From DAOTYX01 sp034434635 (lineage in GTDB: Bacteria > Chloroflexota > Anaerolineae > B4-G1 > DUEL01): DNA of 64,000 bases. Below, piece by piece: positions 23,710-33,006 of this stretch (positions are counted from its first letter, which is position 1; each line of letters starts with the position of its first letter). The stretch lies in the NCBI GenBank assembly GCA_034434635.1, contig DAOTYX010000079.1:26376-90375 (forward strand), given 5' to 3'. The notes beneath the pieces were generated by a model that was given only the letters and a program-made list of their open reading frames with translations, searched no databases and was not told the origin of the DNA. The position numbers and the translations under genes were made by a program.

Positions 23710-24062
23710 ACCTTCTGGAAGACTGGCCCTTTGGAGGGACGGAGGGGCGCGGCAGACTGTGCCCCTCCCAACCCATGTACCTGTTCTGGCGTAATTACCT
23801 ACCCGGCTGCCCGCCGCCGTGCGCCGATTGGAAATCGGCCTTTCTGGGCGCCTGCGGCGCCAGGGTCGGCGCAGGCCGACCGCCGGCCGAAGGCCCCAAA
23901 CGGGCGACTTCAGCCGGCGTGGGTAAGCAGTAGAGTAACTGCTGGGGGCAACATAGACAAAGTTTCAGCTGGTCAGGCTGGCGGTTGAAACCGCGCCTGC
24001 TCTGTGCCAGGCATGCCTTGAGAGTGACCTCACAACCTTCGCGAGGGACAGGAGAGGTCGGA
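23710..24062. repeat. Non-coding repeat-derived spacer
   Basis: No supported gene. It contains GGCGCAGGCCGACCGC with GGCCGAAGGCCC (23873-23905), almost identical to 61857-61886, and TAACTGCTGG/GTTTCAGC/TCAGGCTGGCGGTTGAAACCGCGCC (23936-24000), related in inverted orientation to 61780-61802. This is a mosaic of dispersed repeats separating the second binding protein from its likely permease. Confidence 0.6.
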
Positions 24063-24848
24063 ATGAGCAGAGATTACCTCGTCAAAGTGACCCTGGTGTG
24101 GGTGGCCATTTTCGTTTTGCTGGGGCTGCTCTTCTGGCTGCTCCGTTTCGACGTGGCCTTCATGAATCACTGGGTCGGCTTCCTGGCCCAGGGCATCGGC
24201 TATACCCTGATCGTCTCCATCATTTCCATCATCCTGGCCGTGGGTCTGGCGCTGATCGGCGCGCTCGCCCGGCTCTCCAAGAACCCCATCGCCAACGGCA
24301 TCTCGACCTTCTACGTCTCCTTCATCCGCGGCACGCCGCTCCTGGTGCAGGTGTACATGATCTACCTGGGCCTGCCTCAGGTGGGACAGAGCCTTCAGGC
24401 TTTGGGCGCACCCCAGTGGTTCGCCGACCTGTTCGTCCTGCCGGCCATCCCCGCTGGCATCCTGGCCCTCTCGATCAACTACGGGGCCTATATGACCGAG
24501 ACCTTCCGCGCCGGCATCCAGTCCATCCACGGTGGGCAGCGCGAGGCGGCGCTGGCGTTGGGGATGACCCCCTCTCAATGCATGCGCCGCATCATCCTGC
24601 CCCAGGCCATCCGCATCGTCATCCCGCCGGTAGGGAATGACTTCATCGCGATGCTCAAAGACTCATCGCTGGTCTCCATTATGGGCGTGATGGAACTGAC
24701 CTGGCGGGCGAGCAAGGTCGGCCGGCGGTACTTCCGCTCGCTGGAACTGCTAAGCATCGCTGCTGGCTTCTATTGGGTGATGACGGTCGTCCTGCAGACC
24801 ATTCAGGGGCGGATCGAGGAACGGTTAGGACGGGGGAGGCAAAGGTAA
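24063..24848 (+). CDS. Amino-acid ABC transporter permease (second system)
   Basis: A 261-aa HisM/GlnP-type permease. The start at 24063 is preceded by GGAGAGGTCGGA-ATG; upstream in-frame codons lie in repeat DNA. Helix 1 VTLVWVAIFVLLGLLFWLL, then FYVSFIRGTPLLVQVYMIYLG, the coupling loop NYGAYMTETFRAGIQSIHGGQREAALALGM, and PQAIRIVIPPVGNDFIAMLKDSSLVSI. Its stop overlaps the ATPase start by 1 nt (TAATG). Confidence 0.92.
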   Translation: MSRDYLVKVTLVWVAIFVLLGLLFWLLRFDVAFMNHWVGFLAQGIGYTLIVSIISIILAVGLALIGALARLSKNPIANGISTFYVSFIRGTPLLVQVYMIYLGLPQVGQSLQALGAPQWFADLFVLPAIPAGILALSINYGAYMTETFRAGIQSIHGGQREAALALGMTPSQCMRRIILPQAIRIVIPPVGNDFIAMLKDSSLVSIMGVMELTWRASKVGRRYFRSLELLSIAAGFYWVMTVVLQTIQGRIEERLGRGRQR

Positions 24849-25651
24849 TGGCGCCGATCATCAAGGTCAGAAACCTGCACAAGCGGTTCCGCGACCCGGC
24901 CCGACGGGGCCAGTGGCTGGAAGTCATCCGCGGCGTGAACCTGGATGTCGAACCGGGCGAGGTGGTAGTGATCATCGGCCCCTCCGGGGCAGGCAAGAGC
25001 ACCTTCCTGCGCTGCCTGAACTTCCTGGAAGAGCCGGATGGGGGAACGGTGGAGATTGACGGCGTGGAGATACCCGCCGGGGTCCAGAGCCACGAGCGCA
25101 CCCGCCAGATCATCGAAATCCGCATGAAGGCAGGGATGGTTTTCCAGTCCTTCAACCTCTTCCCCCATATGACCGCGCTGGAGAACATCATCGAGGGACC
25201 GATCACGGTGCGCAGGTGGCCGCGCGAACGTGCCATCGCCAAGGCGGAAGAACTGCTCAGTTGGGTGGGGTTGATGGACAAGCGGGACGAGTACCCCATC
25301 CGCCTCTCCGGTGGCCAGCAGCAGCGCATCGCCATCGCCCGCAGCCTGGCGATGGAGCCGAAGATCATGCTGTTCGATGAACCGACCTCGGCGCTGGACC
25401 CCGAACTGATCGGCGAAGTGGTAGAGGTGATGGAGCGGCTGGCCAAAGAGGGTATGACGATGGTCGTGGTCAGCCACGAGATGCACTTCGCCTCCGACGT
25501 GGCCGACCGGATCATCTTTATGGAGGGGGGCAACTGGGTGGAGGAAGGACCGCCAGAGCAGCTGCTCCGCCGGCCCCAACAGGAACGGACGCGGCAGTTT
25601 CTCTCCCACATCCTCCGCGACCGGGATTCCGGCGAACCCACCAGACCTTGA
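24848..25651 (+). CDS. Amino-acid ABC transporter ATP-binding protein (second system)
   Basis: A 267-aa GlnQ-type ATPase. Walker A GPSGAGKST, Q-loop VFQSFNLFPHMTALENI, signature LSGGQQQRIAIARSL, Walker B IMLFDEPTSALDPE, switch VVSHEMHFASDVADRI. The start at 24848 overlaps the permease stop. The stop codon is part of the -35 box of the tRNA promoter that follows, so the operon end and the tRNA unit are packed together. Confidence 0.93.
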   Translation: MAPIIKVRNLHKRFRDPARRGQWLEVIRGVNLDVEPGEVVVIIGPSGAGKSTFLRCLNFLEEPDGGTVEIDGVEIPAGVQSHERTRQIIEIRMKAGMVFQSFNLFPHMTALENIIEGPITVRRWPRERAIAKAEELLSWVGLMDKRDEYPIRLSGGQQQRIAIARSLAMEPKIMLFDEPTSALDPELIGEVVEVMERLAKEGMTMVVVSHEMHFASDVADRIIFMEGGNWVEEGPPEQLLRRPQQERTRQFLSHILRDRDSGEPTRP

Positions 25652-25675
25652 CATCCCCCGAATCTGCGGTAGAAT
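25648..25675 (+). promoter_or_regulatory. Promoter for the tRNA-Ala pair
   Basis: TTGACA (25648-25653, overlapping the ATPase stop), 16-bp spacer, TAGAAT (25670-25675); the first tRNA begins 12 bp after the -10. Confidence 0.7.
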
Positions 25676-25687
25676 ACTCCCGTGCGT

Positions 25688-25760
<73 letters not shown>

Positions 25761-25800
25761 CTGCCGCAGGGAGCAATCAGCCCAACGCTGATCTTTGCAG

Positions 25801-25874
25801 GGGCCCGTAGCGCAGTCTGGGAGCGCGTCTCAATGGCATTGAGAAGGCCGAGGGTTCGAATCCCTCCGGGTCCA
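25801..25874 (+). tRNA. tRNA-Ala (anticodon GGC)
   Basis: A 74-nt cloverleaf. The acceptor GGGCCCG pairs with CGGGTCC and again has G3-U70. D-stem GCGC/GCGC, anticodon stem TCTCA/TGAGA with loop ATGGCAT (anticodon GGC, codon GCC), T-stem GAGGG/CCCTC with TTCGAAT. CCA is not encoded. It lies 40 bp after tRNA-Ala(CGC), probably in the same transcript. Confidence 0.95.
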
Positions 25875-25956
25875 CCTGAACGGTTGGTGCGTCCATTCGA
25901 TGACGGAGAGCCCCTTCGTCCGCAAAGGCGAGGGGGTTCTTGCTAGGAGTCATCCC

Positions 25957-26715
25957 ATGCCCTCCCTCTGGCTCAGCGCCCGACGGACGCTGAACATCGC
26001 CCATCGGGGCGCCAGCGCCGTTGCCCCCGCCAATACCCTGCCCGCCTTCGAGCAGGCTGCCGCTCTGGGCGCCGATGGGGCGGAACTGGACGCTCACCTC
26101 TCCGCCGACGGCGCGGTGGTGGTGATCCACGACTGGACGGTGGAGACCACAACCAACGGCGTCGGGCGGGTGGCTGACCTGCCCCTGGCGGCGCTCAAGG
26201 AACTGGACGCCGGTTCCTGGTTCGACCCGGCCTTTGCCGGCACGCCCATCCCCACGCTGGAAGAGGTCTTCGCTGCGGTGGGCCGGCGGCTGCTGCTCAA
26301 CGTCGAACTCAAAGTTCCCCCCGGCGACGACCGCGGCCTGGAGGCCGCAGTGGTGGCCCTGGTCGAACGGCACGGCCTGGCCGAGCGGGTTTTCATCTCC
26401 TCGTTCAACCCCGATGCGCTGCGTCGCACCCGTCGTCTGGCCCCCCATCTGCCGCTGGGCTTCCTCTATGACCCCCTGCCGGCTTCCTGGGGAGCGCGGC
26501 TGCGCGCGGCAGGGATGCGCGACCTGCGGCCGGAGGCGCTCAATCCCTACTGGCGGCTCATCCGCCCGGCGCTGGTGCGCCGCGCCCACGCCCGTGGGCA
26601 GCGGGTGGTCGCCTGGACGGTGGACGACCCACAGGCGATGCGTCGCCTGATCGGTTGGGGGGTGGACGCTGTCATCACCAACCGGCCGGATCTCTTCCCG
26701 CGGAGTGACGGATGA
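25957..26715 (+). CDS. Glycerophosphodiester phosphodiesterase
   Basis: A 252-aa TIM-barrel GDPD. Catalytic and metal motifs are present: LNIAHRGASAVAPANTLPAFEQA (HRG with ENT-like ANT), GADGAELDAHLSADGAVVVIHD (ExD and H), LLLNVELKVP (Glu). RVVAWTVDDPQAMRRLIGWGVDAVITNRPD ends the fold. It hydrolyses glycerophosphodiesters to glycerol-3-phosphate and an alcohol. The start at 25957 is supported by TAGGAG 7 nt upstream. It overlaps the following lipid-kinase-like gene by 4 nt (ATGA), which suggests a joint role in lipid turnover. Confidence 0.92.
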   Translation: MPSLWLSARRTLNIAHRGASAVAPANTLPAFEQAAALGADGAELDAHLSADGAVVVIHDWTVETTTNGVGRVADLPLAALKELDAGSWFDPAFAGTPIPTLEEVFAAVGRRLLLNVELKVPPGDDRGLEAAVVALVERHGLAERVFISSFNPDALRRTRRLAPHLPLGFLYDPLPASWGARLRAAGMRDLRPEALNPYWRLIRPALVRRAHARGQRVVAWTVDDPQAMRRLIGWGVDAVITNRPDLFPRSDG

Positions 26716-27626
26716 ACGAATCACGGAAGGCGAAGATCATCCTCAACCCCTATGCTGGCCGCTGGAAGGCGCAGCGGGCTATCCCCGATGTCGAGCGGGC
26801 CTGCCGGGAGGTGGGGCTGGACTATGAACTGGCGCTCACGACCGGCCCCGACCATGGCATCGAACTGGCGCGTCAGGCGGTGTTGGAGGGCTACAGCCCG
26901 ATCATCTCCGCCGGCGGCGACGGCTCGATCAGCGAGGTGGTCAATGGCATGCTCGAGGCCAGCGGCGGTGAGTGCCCGCCGGTACCGCTGGGGATCATCC
27001 CCCTCGGTTCCGCCGACGACCTGGCCGATATGCTGGGGCTGCCCAAGGAGCCGCTCGCGGCCTGTCGGGTCATCGTCGCCGGCCGCGAACGGCGGCTCGA
27101 CCTGGGACGGGTCAATGGCCGTTACTTCGACAACAACTCCGCTGTGGGCCTGGAGCCGATGGTCACCATCACCCAGCAGGAGATGGTGCGGGTGAAGGGC
27201 ACCCCCCGCTACATCCTGGCGGCGGTCAAGACCATTCTCGCCCACCGCCCCTGGCGGATGCGCCTGGAGTGGGACGGCGGGGAGCACGAGGGGCCAACGG
27301 CGCTGGTCTCGGTGGGCAATACCCGCCGCACCGGCGGCGCGTTCTTCATGACCCCCCGCGCGGAGCCGGACGACGGCCTGCTGGACTTCGTCTTCGCCAG
27401 GGGGATGGGCCGGCTGAGGCTGCTGCGCCTGCTGCCCACCACCTTCGACGGCAGCCACGTCGAGCAGCCGGAGGTGCGCTATGAGCGCACCACCCGCCTG
27501 ACCATCACCTGCGACCCGCCCACGCCCATCCAGGCGGATGGGGAACTCTTCGAGCGGGCCGCCACACGCGTTACCTATGAGGTGCTGCCCGCCCGGCTGC
27601 GCGTCCTCGTGCCGGCGGCAGGCTAG
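26712..27626 (+). CDS. Diacylglycerol kinase-like (YegS/DagK family) lipid kinase
   Basis: A 304-aa protein. Motifs are KAKIILNPYAGRWKA near the start, PIISAGGDGSISEVVNGML (the GGDGT-type motif with Ser in place of Thr), PLGIIPLGSADDLADMLGLP (GT-N-D replaced by GSADD), FDNNSAVGLEP, and PIQADGELF near the end. Members phosphorylate diacylglycerol, sphingosine or similar lipids with ATP. The GGDGS and GSADD variants fall within the family range but make substrate assignment uncertain. Coupled to the GDPD gene. Confidence 0.87.
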   Translation: MNESRKAKIILNPYAGRWKAQRAIPDVERACREVGLDYELALTTGPDHGIELARQAVLEGYSPIISAGGDGSISEVVNGMLEASGGECPPVPLGIIPLGSADDLADMLGLPKEPLAACRVIVAGRERRLDLGRVNGRYFDNNSAVGLEPMVTITQQEMVRVKGTPRYILAAVKTILAHRPWRMRLEWDGGEHEGPTALVSVGNTRRTGGAFFMTPRAEPDDGLLDFVFARGMGRLRLLRLLPTTFDGSHVEQPEVRYERTTRLTITCDPPTPIQADGELFERAATRVTYEVLPARLRVLVPAAG

Positions 27627-27668
27627 CCAAAGGACAATCCCTATCCCATCTGGAGCAACCCTCGGACT

Positions 27669-30089
27669 ATGCGTATAGAACGTCGTCAACTCCTGGGCAT
27701 CTTTCTGGTCAGCCTGAGCGCGCTCACCCTGGAAGTCGTGCTCACGCGCATCTTCTCCGTGACGATGTGGTACCACTTCGCCTTTCTCGCCGTCTCCCTG
27801 GCGTTGATGGGCAGCGCCGTGGCCGGAGTGGTGCTCTACTTTCTCCCCGCCGTCGCTCGACCGGAGAACGCCCGCCGATGGATCGGGCTGGCGGCCCTGG
27901 GGCTGGCCCTGGCGGTGCCACTGGCGTTCCTCATCTATCTGCGCATCCCGTTTCAGGTGACCCTCAACCGCACCGGCCTCTCGTGGCTGCAGGCGTTCTG
28001 GCTGGCGCTGATCTACCTCGACCTGATGGTGCCCTTCTTCCTCTCCGGCTTTACGCTCTCGCTGGCCCTCTCCGCCTGGGCGGAGCAGGCCGGACGGGTC
28101 TACTGGGCCGATTTGAGCGGGGCAGCGCTGGGTTGCCTCTTCAGCATCGTCGCGCTGGAGAGGTTGGGCGGCGCGGGGGCCGTGCTGGCAGTGGGCGCCG
28201 TGGCCGCGCTGGCCGGTCTGGTGTTGGCGAGCGAACGGCGGCGCCGCCTCATCGCTGCGCTCACGCTGCTCACCTTGGCAGTGCTGGTGTGGGGCACCGT
28301 CCAGCAGGGCTGGGTGGACATCTCGGTCAACAAGGCGGGTGGAGAGGAACCGCCGCGTGTTTACGAACACTGGAACTCCTACTCGCGGGTCACGGTCTAC
28401 CCCGCGGTGGGCTGGCCGCACTTCTGGGGGTTGAGTTCCCGCTACGAGGGCCCGTCGCTGGGCCACATGCTGATGCTGATTGACGCCATCGCCGGCACGC
28501 CGATCCAGGAGTTCCACGGCGACTTCAGTCAGGTGGCCTTCCTGGAGTACGACCTGCCCTCGTTCGTGTATCGGCTGACCGATCAGCCGGATGTGCTGGT
28601 CATCGGCCCCGGCGGGGGCCGAGATGTGCTGGCGGCGCTGGCGGCAGGGGCCACCCACGTCACGGCGGTGGAGGTCAATCCGGCGGTCATCGCTGCCGTG
28701 CGCGGCCCCTTCGCCGAGTACGCCGGTTACCTCTACGAGCGGCCGGACGTGACGGTGATCATCAACGACGCCCGCGGCACCATCGCCCGCAGCCCGCAGC
28801 GGTACGACGTCATCCAGGCCTCGCTGATTGATACCTGGGCGGCGGGCGGGTCGGGTGCGTTCGCCCTGTCGGAAAACAGCCTCTACACCGTCGAGGCTTT
28901 CGAGGACTACTTCCGCCACCTCAGCGACGACGGCATCCTGACCATCTCCCGCTGGTACCTGCCGCAACGCCCGGCGGAGACGCTGCGGCTGCTCTCCACC
29001 GGCCTGGCGGCGCTGGAGCGGATGGGGGTGAACGACCCCGCAAGGTGCGTGGCGGTGATCAGCCTGCCCGCGCCGCAGATCTCCACCGAGGGGCTGGCGA
29101 CGGCGCTCTTCCGGCGCACGCCGTTTTCCGACGAGGAACTGGCCGGCATCCGCCAGGAGGCGGAGGCGTTGGACTTCGCCATCCTCTGGCTGCCGGGGCA
29201 GCCGCCGGTTGATGAGGTGGGCGCGCTGATGACCGCTCCCGACCGCGCCGCCTTCATCGCCGCTTACCCGCTGGACATCTCCCCGGCGACCGACGACCGG
29301 CCGTTCTTCTTCAACCTGGTGCGCTTTGGCGATCTGCTCGACCCGGCGCTCAGCGCCAGCGGGGTCTACCGCACCAGCATGGAGGCCATCCTCATTCTGG
29401 CTGTGGTGTTGGGGATCACCACGCTGATCGGGGCGCTGTTCGTCCTCCTGCCGCTGGCACTGGGGGCGAAACGGCGCGGGTTGGCGCGGCCTCCAGCGCG
29501 GCTGCTGGCTTACTTCGGCCTGCTGGGGGTGGGCTTCATGCTCGTGGAGATGCCCACTATCCAGCGGCTCACCATCTACCTGGGCCGGCCGGTCTACAGC
29601 CTGGCGATGGTGCTCTTCTCACTGTTGCTGTTCAGCGGGCTGGGCAGCCTGTGGAGCGGACGGCGCACCGAAGAGGGCCTGCCCCGTCGGCTGGCCTGGC
29701 TCTTCGGGTTGCTGGCGGCGCTGACGGCGTTGCAGGCACTGGGCGGACCGTGGCTGCTCCAACAGACAGAGGGCTGGCCCCTCGCCGCCCGCCTGGGGAT
29801 GACGGTGGGGCTGCTGGCCCCGTTGGGCTTCCTGATGGGGATGCCTTTCCCCTCCGGGATACGCTGGGCGGGCGTCCATCGGCCCGGGGTGGTGCCGTGG
29901 CTGTGGGGCATCAACGGCGTCACCTCGGTGCTCGGCTCGGCGCTGGGCATCGCCCTGGCCATCCACGTCGGCTTCCGCGCCGTGCTGATCATCGCTGCCC
30001 TGTTGTACGGGCTGGCAGGGGCGCTGATCGTGCAGGAAGTGCGTTGCGGGACCACCGACGACAGACCGCTGACCACGCCGTGCAGATGA
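27669..30089 (+). CDS. Polytopic membrane protein with spermidine synthase-like domain
   Basis: An 806-aa protein. The N-terminal half (about 5-215) has six or more helices (LTLEVVLTRIFSVTMWYHFAF, LALMGSAVAGVVLYFL, and others). A cytosolic methyltransferase-fold domain (about 300-480) carries VLVIGPGGGRDVLAALAAGATHVTAVEVNP and the acidic VIINDARGTIARSPQRYDVIQASLIDTW. A second set of seven helices (about 565-790) includes FGLLGVGFMLVEMPTIQRL. Such proteins resemble the SpeE fold fused to transporter-like helices; polyamine synthesis is not proven. The catalytic Asp of the synthase motif appears as Ser-Leu-Ile-Asp rather than the usual D-x-x-D/P motif. Its stop overlaps the next start as ATGA. 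Confidence 0.8.
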   Translation: MRIERRQLLGIFLVSLSALTLEVVLTRIFSVTMWYHFAFLAVSLALMGSAVAGVVLYFLPAVARPENARRWIGLAALGLALAVPLAFLIYLRIPFQVTLNRTGLSWLQAFWLALIYLDLMVPFFLSGFTLSLALSAWAEQAGRVYWADLSGAALGCLFSIVALERLGGAGAVLAVGAVAALAGLVLASERRRRLIAALTLLTLAVLVWGTVQQGWVDISVNKAGGEEPPRVYEHWNSYSRVTVYPAVGWPHFWGLSSRYEGPSLGHMLMLIDAIAGTPIQEFHGDFSQVAFLEYDLPSFVYRLTDQPDVLVIGPGGGRDVLAALAAGATHVTAVEVNPAVIAAVRGPFAEYAGYLYERPDVTVIINDARGTIARSPQRYDVIQASLIDTWAAGGSGAFALSENSLYTVEAFEDYFRHLSDDGILTISRWYLPQRPAETLRLLSTGLAALERMGVNDPARCVAVISLPAPQISTEGLATALFRRTPFSDEELAGIRQEAEALDFAILWLPGQPPVDEVGALMTAPDRAAFIAAYPLDISPATDDRPFFFNLVRFGDLLDPALSASGVYRTSMEAILILAVVLGITTLIGALFVLLPLALGAKRRGLARPPARLLAYFGLLGVGFMLVEMPTIQRLTIYLGRPVYSLAMVLFSLLLFSGLGSLWSGRRTEEGLPRRLAWLFGLLAALTALQALGGPWLLQQTEGWPLAARLGMTVGLLAPLGFLMGMPFPSGIRWAGVHRPGVVPWLWGINGVTSVLGSALGIALAIHVGFRAVLIIAALLYGLAGALIVQEVRCGTTDDRPLTTPCR

Positions 30090-31135
30090 GTGAGAGGCAA
30101 CAACCCTTGCGCGTCGTCGCTTACCATGACCCCGCCGCCTTCGACTACCTGGCGGAGGAGTGGAGCAGTCTGTTGCATCGCTCCGCCGCCGACAGCCCCT
30201 TCCTCTCCCCCGCCTATCTGCACGCCTGGTGGCGCCATCTGGGCGAAGGAGAACTGCTCCTGCTGACCGCCCGTGCGGACACCGCACTGGTCGGCGTGGC
30301 CCCGCTCTTCGCGGTCGAGCGGGCCGGCGCTGGCTCGCTCTTGCGCGTCGTCGGCTGCGAGGAGGTATCCGACTACCTGGACTGGATCGCCGCGCCAGGA
30401 CAGGAGGAAGCGGTGCTGGAGGCATTGCTGGCATTCCTGGCCAGCCCCATGGCGCCGCCGTGGACGACGCTGGTGCTGTGCAACGTCCACCACGACTCCC
30501 CCACCCTGCGCCTGTTGCCCGCGCAGGCCGCCGCGCGCGGCTGGCCGGTGGCGACGGAGGTACAGGAGGTCTGCCCGGTGGTGACCCTGCCGGCCACCTG
30601 GGAGGAGTACCTGGCCGCGCTGGACAGCAAGGACCGTCACGAACTGCGCCGCAAACTGCGCCGGGCGGAGGCCGCCGAAGGGCTGCACTGGTACCTGGTG
30701 GGGCCGGAAGATGACCTGGACACAGCGGCGGAGGACTTCCTGACGTTGATGGCACGCAGTTCACCCGCCAAGGCAGCCTTCCTCACCCCGCCGATGCGCG
30801 CCTTCTTCCACGAACTGACCCGCGTCGCCGCGGCCAACGGCTGGCTGCAACTGGCTTTCCTGGAACTGGACGGGCGTCCGCTGGCCGCTTACTTCAACTT
30901 CGTCTACAACAACCGCGTGCTGGTCTACAACTCCGGGCTCGACTGGCAGGCGGACCCCGGCCTGGGCGCGGGCATCGTCCTCACCGCCTTCCTTATCCGC
31001 CATGCTATCGAGGAGGGGCGCCAGGCCTACGACTTCCTGCGCGGCAGGGAGGCATACAAGTACCGCTTCGGCGGCCAGGACGTGCCGGTACACCGCATCA
31101 CGATCACGGCTCAACCGGGCGGCACCCATACGTGA
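30086..31135 (+). CDS. GNAT acyltransferase, CelD/FemAB-like
   Basis: A 349-aa protein of the BioF2/CelD-like acetyltransferase group. The N-terminal half includes EEWSSLLHRSAADSPFLSPAYLHAWWRHLGEGELLLLTA, typical of this group. The C-terminal half has KDRHELRRKLRRAEAAEGL, LTRVAAANGWLQLAFLELDGRPLAAYFNFVYNNRVLVYNSGLD and EEGRQAYDFLRGREAYKYRFG. Members transfer acyl or aminoacyl groups, often in polysaccharide or wall synthesis. Coupled by ATGA to the spermidine-synthase-like gene. Confidence 0.82.
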   Translation: MSERQQPLRVVAYHDPAAFDYLAEEWSSLLHRSAADSPFLSPAYLHAWWRHLGEGELLLLTARADTALVGVAPLFAVERAGAGSLLRVVGCEEVSDYLDWIAAPGQEEAVLEALLAFLASPMAPPWTTLVLCNVHHDSPTLRLLPAQAAARGWPVATEVQEVCPVVTLPATWEEYLAALDSKDRHELRRKLRRAEAAEGLHWYLVGPEDDLDTAAEDFLTLMARSSPAKAAFLTPPMRAFFHELTRVAAANGWLQLAFLELDGRPLAAYFNFVYNNRVLVYNSGLDWQADPGLGAGIVLTAFLIRHAIEEGRQAYDFLRGREAYKYRFGGQDVPVHRITITAQPGGTHT

Positions 31136-31269
31136 CGACAGACCACAGACCACAGACCACGGACCACGGATCACAGACCACAGACCATCAAGTACAGTTC
31201 GTCATCGTGGTCCGTCGTCCGTCGTCCGTGGTCCGTCGTCCGCGGCCCGTCGTCCGTCGTCCGTGGTCC
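31136..31269. repeat. Two heptad/octad repeat tracts, inverted relative to each other
   Basis: The left tract (31137-31190) repeats CAGACCA and GGACCAC about seven times. The right tract (31206-31269) repeats GTCCGTC and GTGGTCC about nine times. The right is roughly the reverse complement of the left, so the mRNA can fold into a long slipped hairpin. No ORF is supported. Confidence 0.75.
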
Positions 31270-31282
31270 ATCACAAAGGGGG

Positions 31283-32722
31283 ATGATGAGCGAGATCATA
31301 CTGAGCGGCCATTTCGACCCCGCCGACCGGGCGAGGGATGAGTTTCCCCTCTGGCCCTTCACTGTGCCGTCGGGCGTGAGACGGCTGCACGTCGCCTACG
31401 AGTTCAGCGACCCGTTGAGCGCCGATAAGGCCGGCTACGAGGAAGGAAACATCGTGGACATTGGGCTGTTCGACCCCCGCGGGGCGGAGTTCCTGCGCGG
31501 GCGCGGCTTCCGCGGCTGGAGCGGCACCGCCCGCCACCAGGTGACCATCGGTCCGACGGAAGCCACCCCTGGCTACCTGCCCGGCCCTATCCAGCCTGGC
31601 ACCTGGCATGTGCTGCTGGGCCTGTATCAACTGGCCCCGCAGGGGTGCGATGTCCGCGTGACGATCCGCTTTGAGCCGGCTGAGCCTGGCGATACCGCCC
31701 CTCTGGCGGTGCCACTGCCCTGCCCGTTCGATCATGCGCCGCTGGCCACCGGACCGCGCTGGTTCCGCGGCGACCTGCACGCCCACAGCCATCACTCCGA
31801 CGGCACCGCGCCGTTGGAGGACCTGGTCGCAGCGGCGCAGGCGCAGGGGCTGGACTTCGTGGCTATCACGGAGCATAACACCGTCAGTCACCTGCCGCTT
31901 CTCCGGGGGTTGGCCGGGGGAACCCGCCCCCTGCTGATCCCCGGTGTGGAGGTCTCCACCTACCACGGCCACGCCAACGTCTGGCCGATCAGCGACTGGC
32001 TGGATTTCCGGTGCAGCAACGACGAGGGGATGGCCGCCGTGCGTGAGCGGGCGCGAGAGCACGGAGCGCTCTTTTCGGTCAATCATCCGAAGGAGGGCGG
32101 CCCAGATTGGGAGTTCGGTTCCTGCTTCGACCCCGATTGTATCGAGGTGTGGGGCGCGCCGTGGTTCATCTCCAACTACCAGTCGCTGGCAGTGTGGGAC
32201 CGACTGCTGCGACAGGGGCGGCGAATCACGGCAGTGGGCGGTTCGGACAAGCACCAGGCGCCGTTCACCGGCGCGCTGGGCTGGTACGAACTGGGCACCC
32301 CTACCACATGGGTCTGGGCCGATGAACTCTCCATCCCGGCACTCGTCGCCGGACTGCGCTCGGGCCGGGCATTCATCTCCGCCGGACCGGGCGGTCCGCG
32401 GGTGGAACTGACCGCCGAAGCGAACGGGCGACAGGCAGAGATGGGCGACTGCCTGGCTGTCACGCCGGGCACGTCCGTCCGCCTGACCTGCCGCGTGGCC
32501 GGGGCCAACGGCTGCCTGCTGCGCCTGGTCTCCGCCCGGCGGGCGCTGGAAGCGTCAGTGAACAGCAACGACTTCGTGCAGGAGTGGACGGTTGAGCCGG
32601 CAGGCGACCTCTACTTCCGCGTCGAGGTCATTGACCCGCCCGAGGCGCCGTTGGACGAGGAGCCCTCGGCGCTGATGGCCCAGGCGCTCAGCAACCCGAT
32701 CTATCTGGACGACGGAAGATGA
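31283..32722 (+). CDS. PHP-domain metal-dependent hydrolase (CehA/McbA-like)
   Basis: A 479-aa protein. The N-terminal 155 residues form a beta-rich domain. The PHP domain (about 165-370) has RGDLHAHSHHSDG (HxH), FVAITEHNTVSHL (EHN), PGVEVSTYHGHANV, FSVNHPKEGG and AVGGSDKHQ, giving the full set of metal ligands. A C-terminal beta domain follows (about 385-475). Members hydrolyse phosphoesters or carbamates; the McbA/CehA branch includes carbaryl hydrolase. No transport signal is obvious. It overlaps the next gene by 4 nt. Confidence 0.86.
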   Translation: MMSEIILSGHFDPADRARDEFPLWPFTVPSGVRRLHVAYEFSDPLSADKAGYEEGNIVDIGLFDPRGAEFLRGRGFRGWSGTARHQVTIGPTEATPGYLPGPIQPGTWHVLLGLYQLAPQGCDVRVTIRFEPAEPGDTAPLAVPLPCPFDHAPLATGPRWFRGDLHAHSHHSDGTAPLEDLVAAAQAQGLDFVAITEHNTVSHLPLLRGLAGGTRPLLIPGVEVSTYHGHANVWPISDWLDFRCSNDEGMAAVRERAREHGALFSVNHPKEGGPDWEFGSCFDPDCIEVWGAPWFISNYQSLAVWDRLLRQGRRITAVGGSDKHQAPFTGALGWYELGTPTTWVWADELSIPALVAGLRSGRAFISAGPGGPRVELTAEANGRQAEMGDCLAVTPGTSVRLTCRVAGANGCLLRLVSARRALEASVNSNDFVQEWTVEPAGDLYFRVEVIDPPEAPLDEEPSALMAQALSNPIYLDDGR

Positions 32723-33006
32723 TGGTTGTGGGCGTCTGTCAGGTTGAACTGCACCTGCCAGGCAACCGCTCGCTCAAGGAGAAGCGCGGCCTGCTGAAGC
32801 CACTCCTCAACCGCCTGCGCCGCCAGTTCAACCTGGCCGTTGCCGAGGTGGAACTCAACGATGCCTGGCAGTCGGCCATGATCGGCATGGCAGCGATCTC
32901 CAATGATGCCGACCACACCCGCAACATCCTTGAGCAGGCAGTGCGCTGGATCGAGTCCCAGTGCCCCGAGGTGCAGGTGGTGGACTGGGAGGTTGAACTT
33001 TACTAG
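32719..33006 (+). CDS. DUF503 family small protein (YlxP-like)
   Basis: A 95-aa protein. VVGVCQVELHLPGNRSLKEKRGLLKPLLNRLRRQFNLAVAEVELNDAWQSAMIGMAAISND is the family pattern and length. YlxP-like proteins are usually found in the nusA-infB-rbfA region and are suspected to assist ribosome maturation; here the gene is elsewhere, after a PHP hydrolase (ATGA overlap). Its last 4 nt overlap the end of the convergent PIG-L gene. Confidence 0.88.
   Translation: MMVVGVCQVELHLPGNRSLKEKRGLLKPLLNRLRRQFNLAVAEVELNDAWQSAMIGMAAISNDADHTRNILEQAVRWIESQCPEVQVVDWEVELY

Noticed and set aside
31136..31269. CRISPR array
   Set aside because: The units are 7-8 bp with no spacers, and no cas gene is nearby. The array at 63773-64000 was rejected for the same reason: 62-bp units directly abut.
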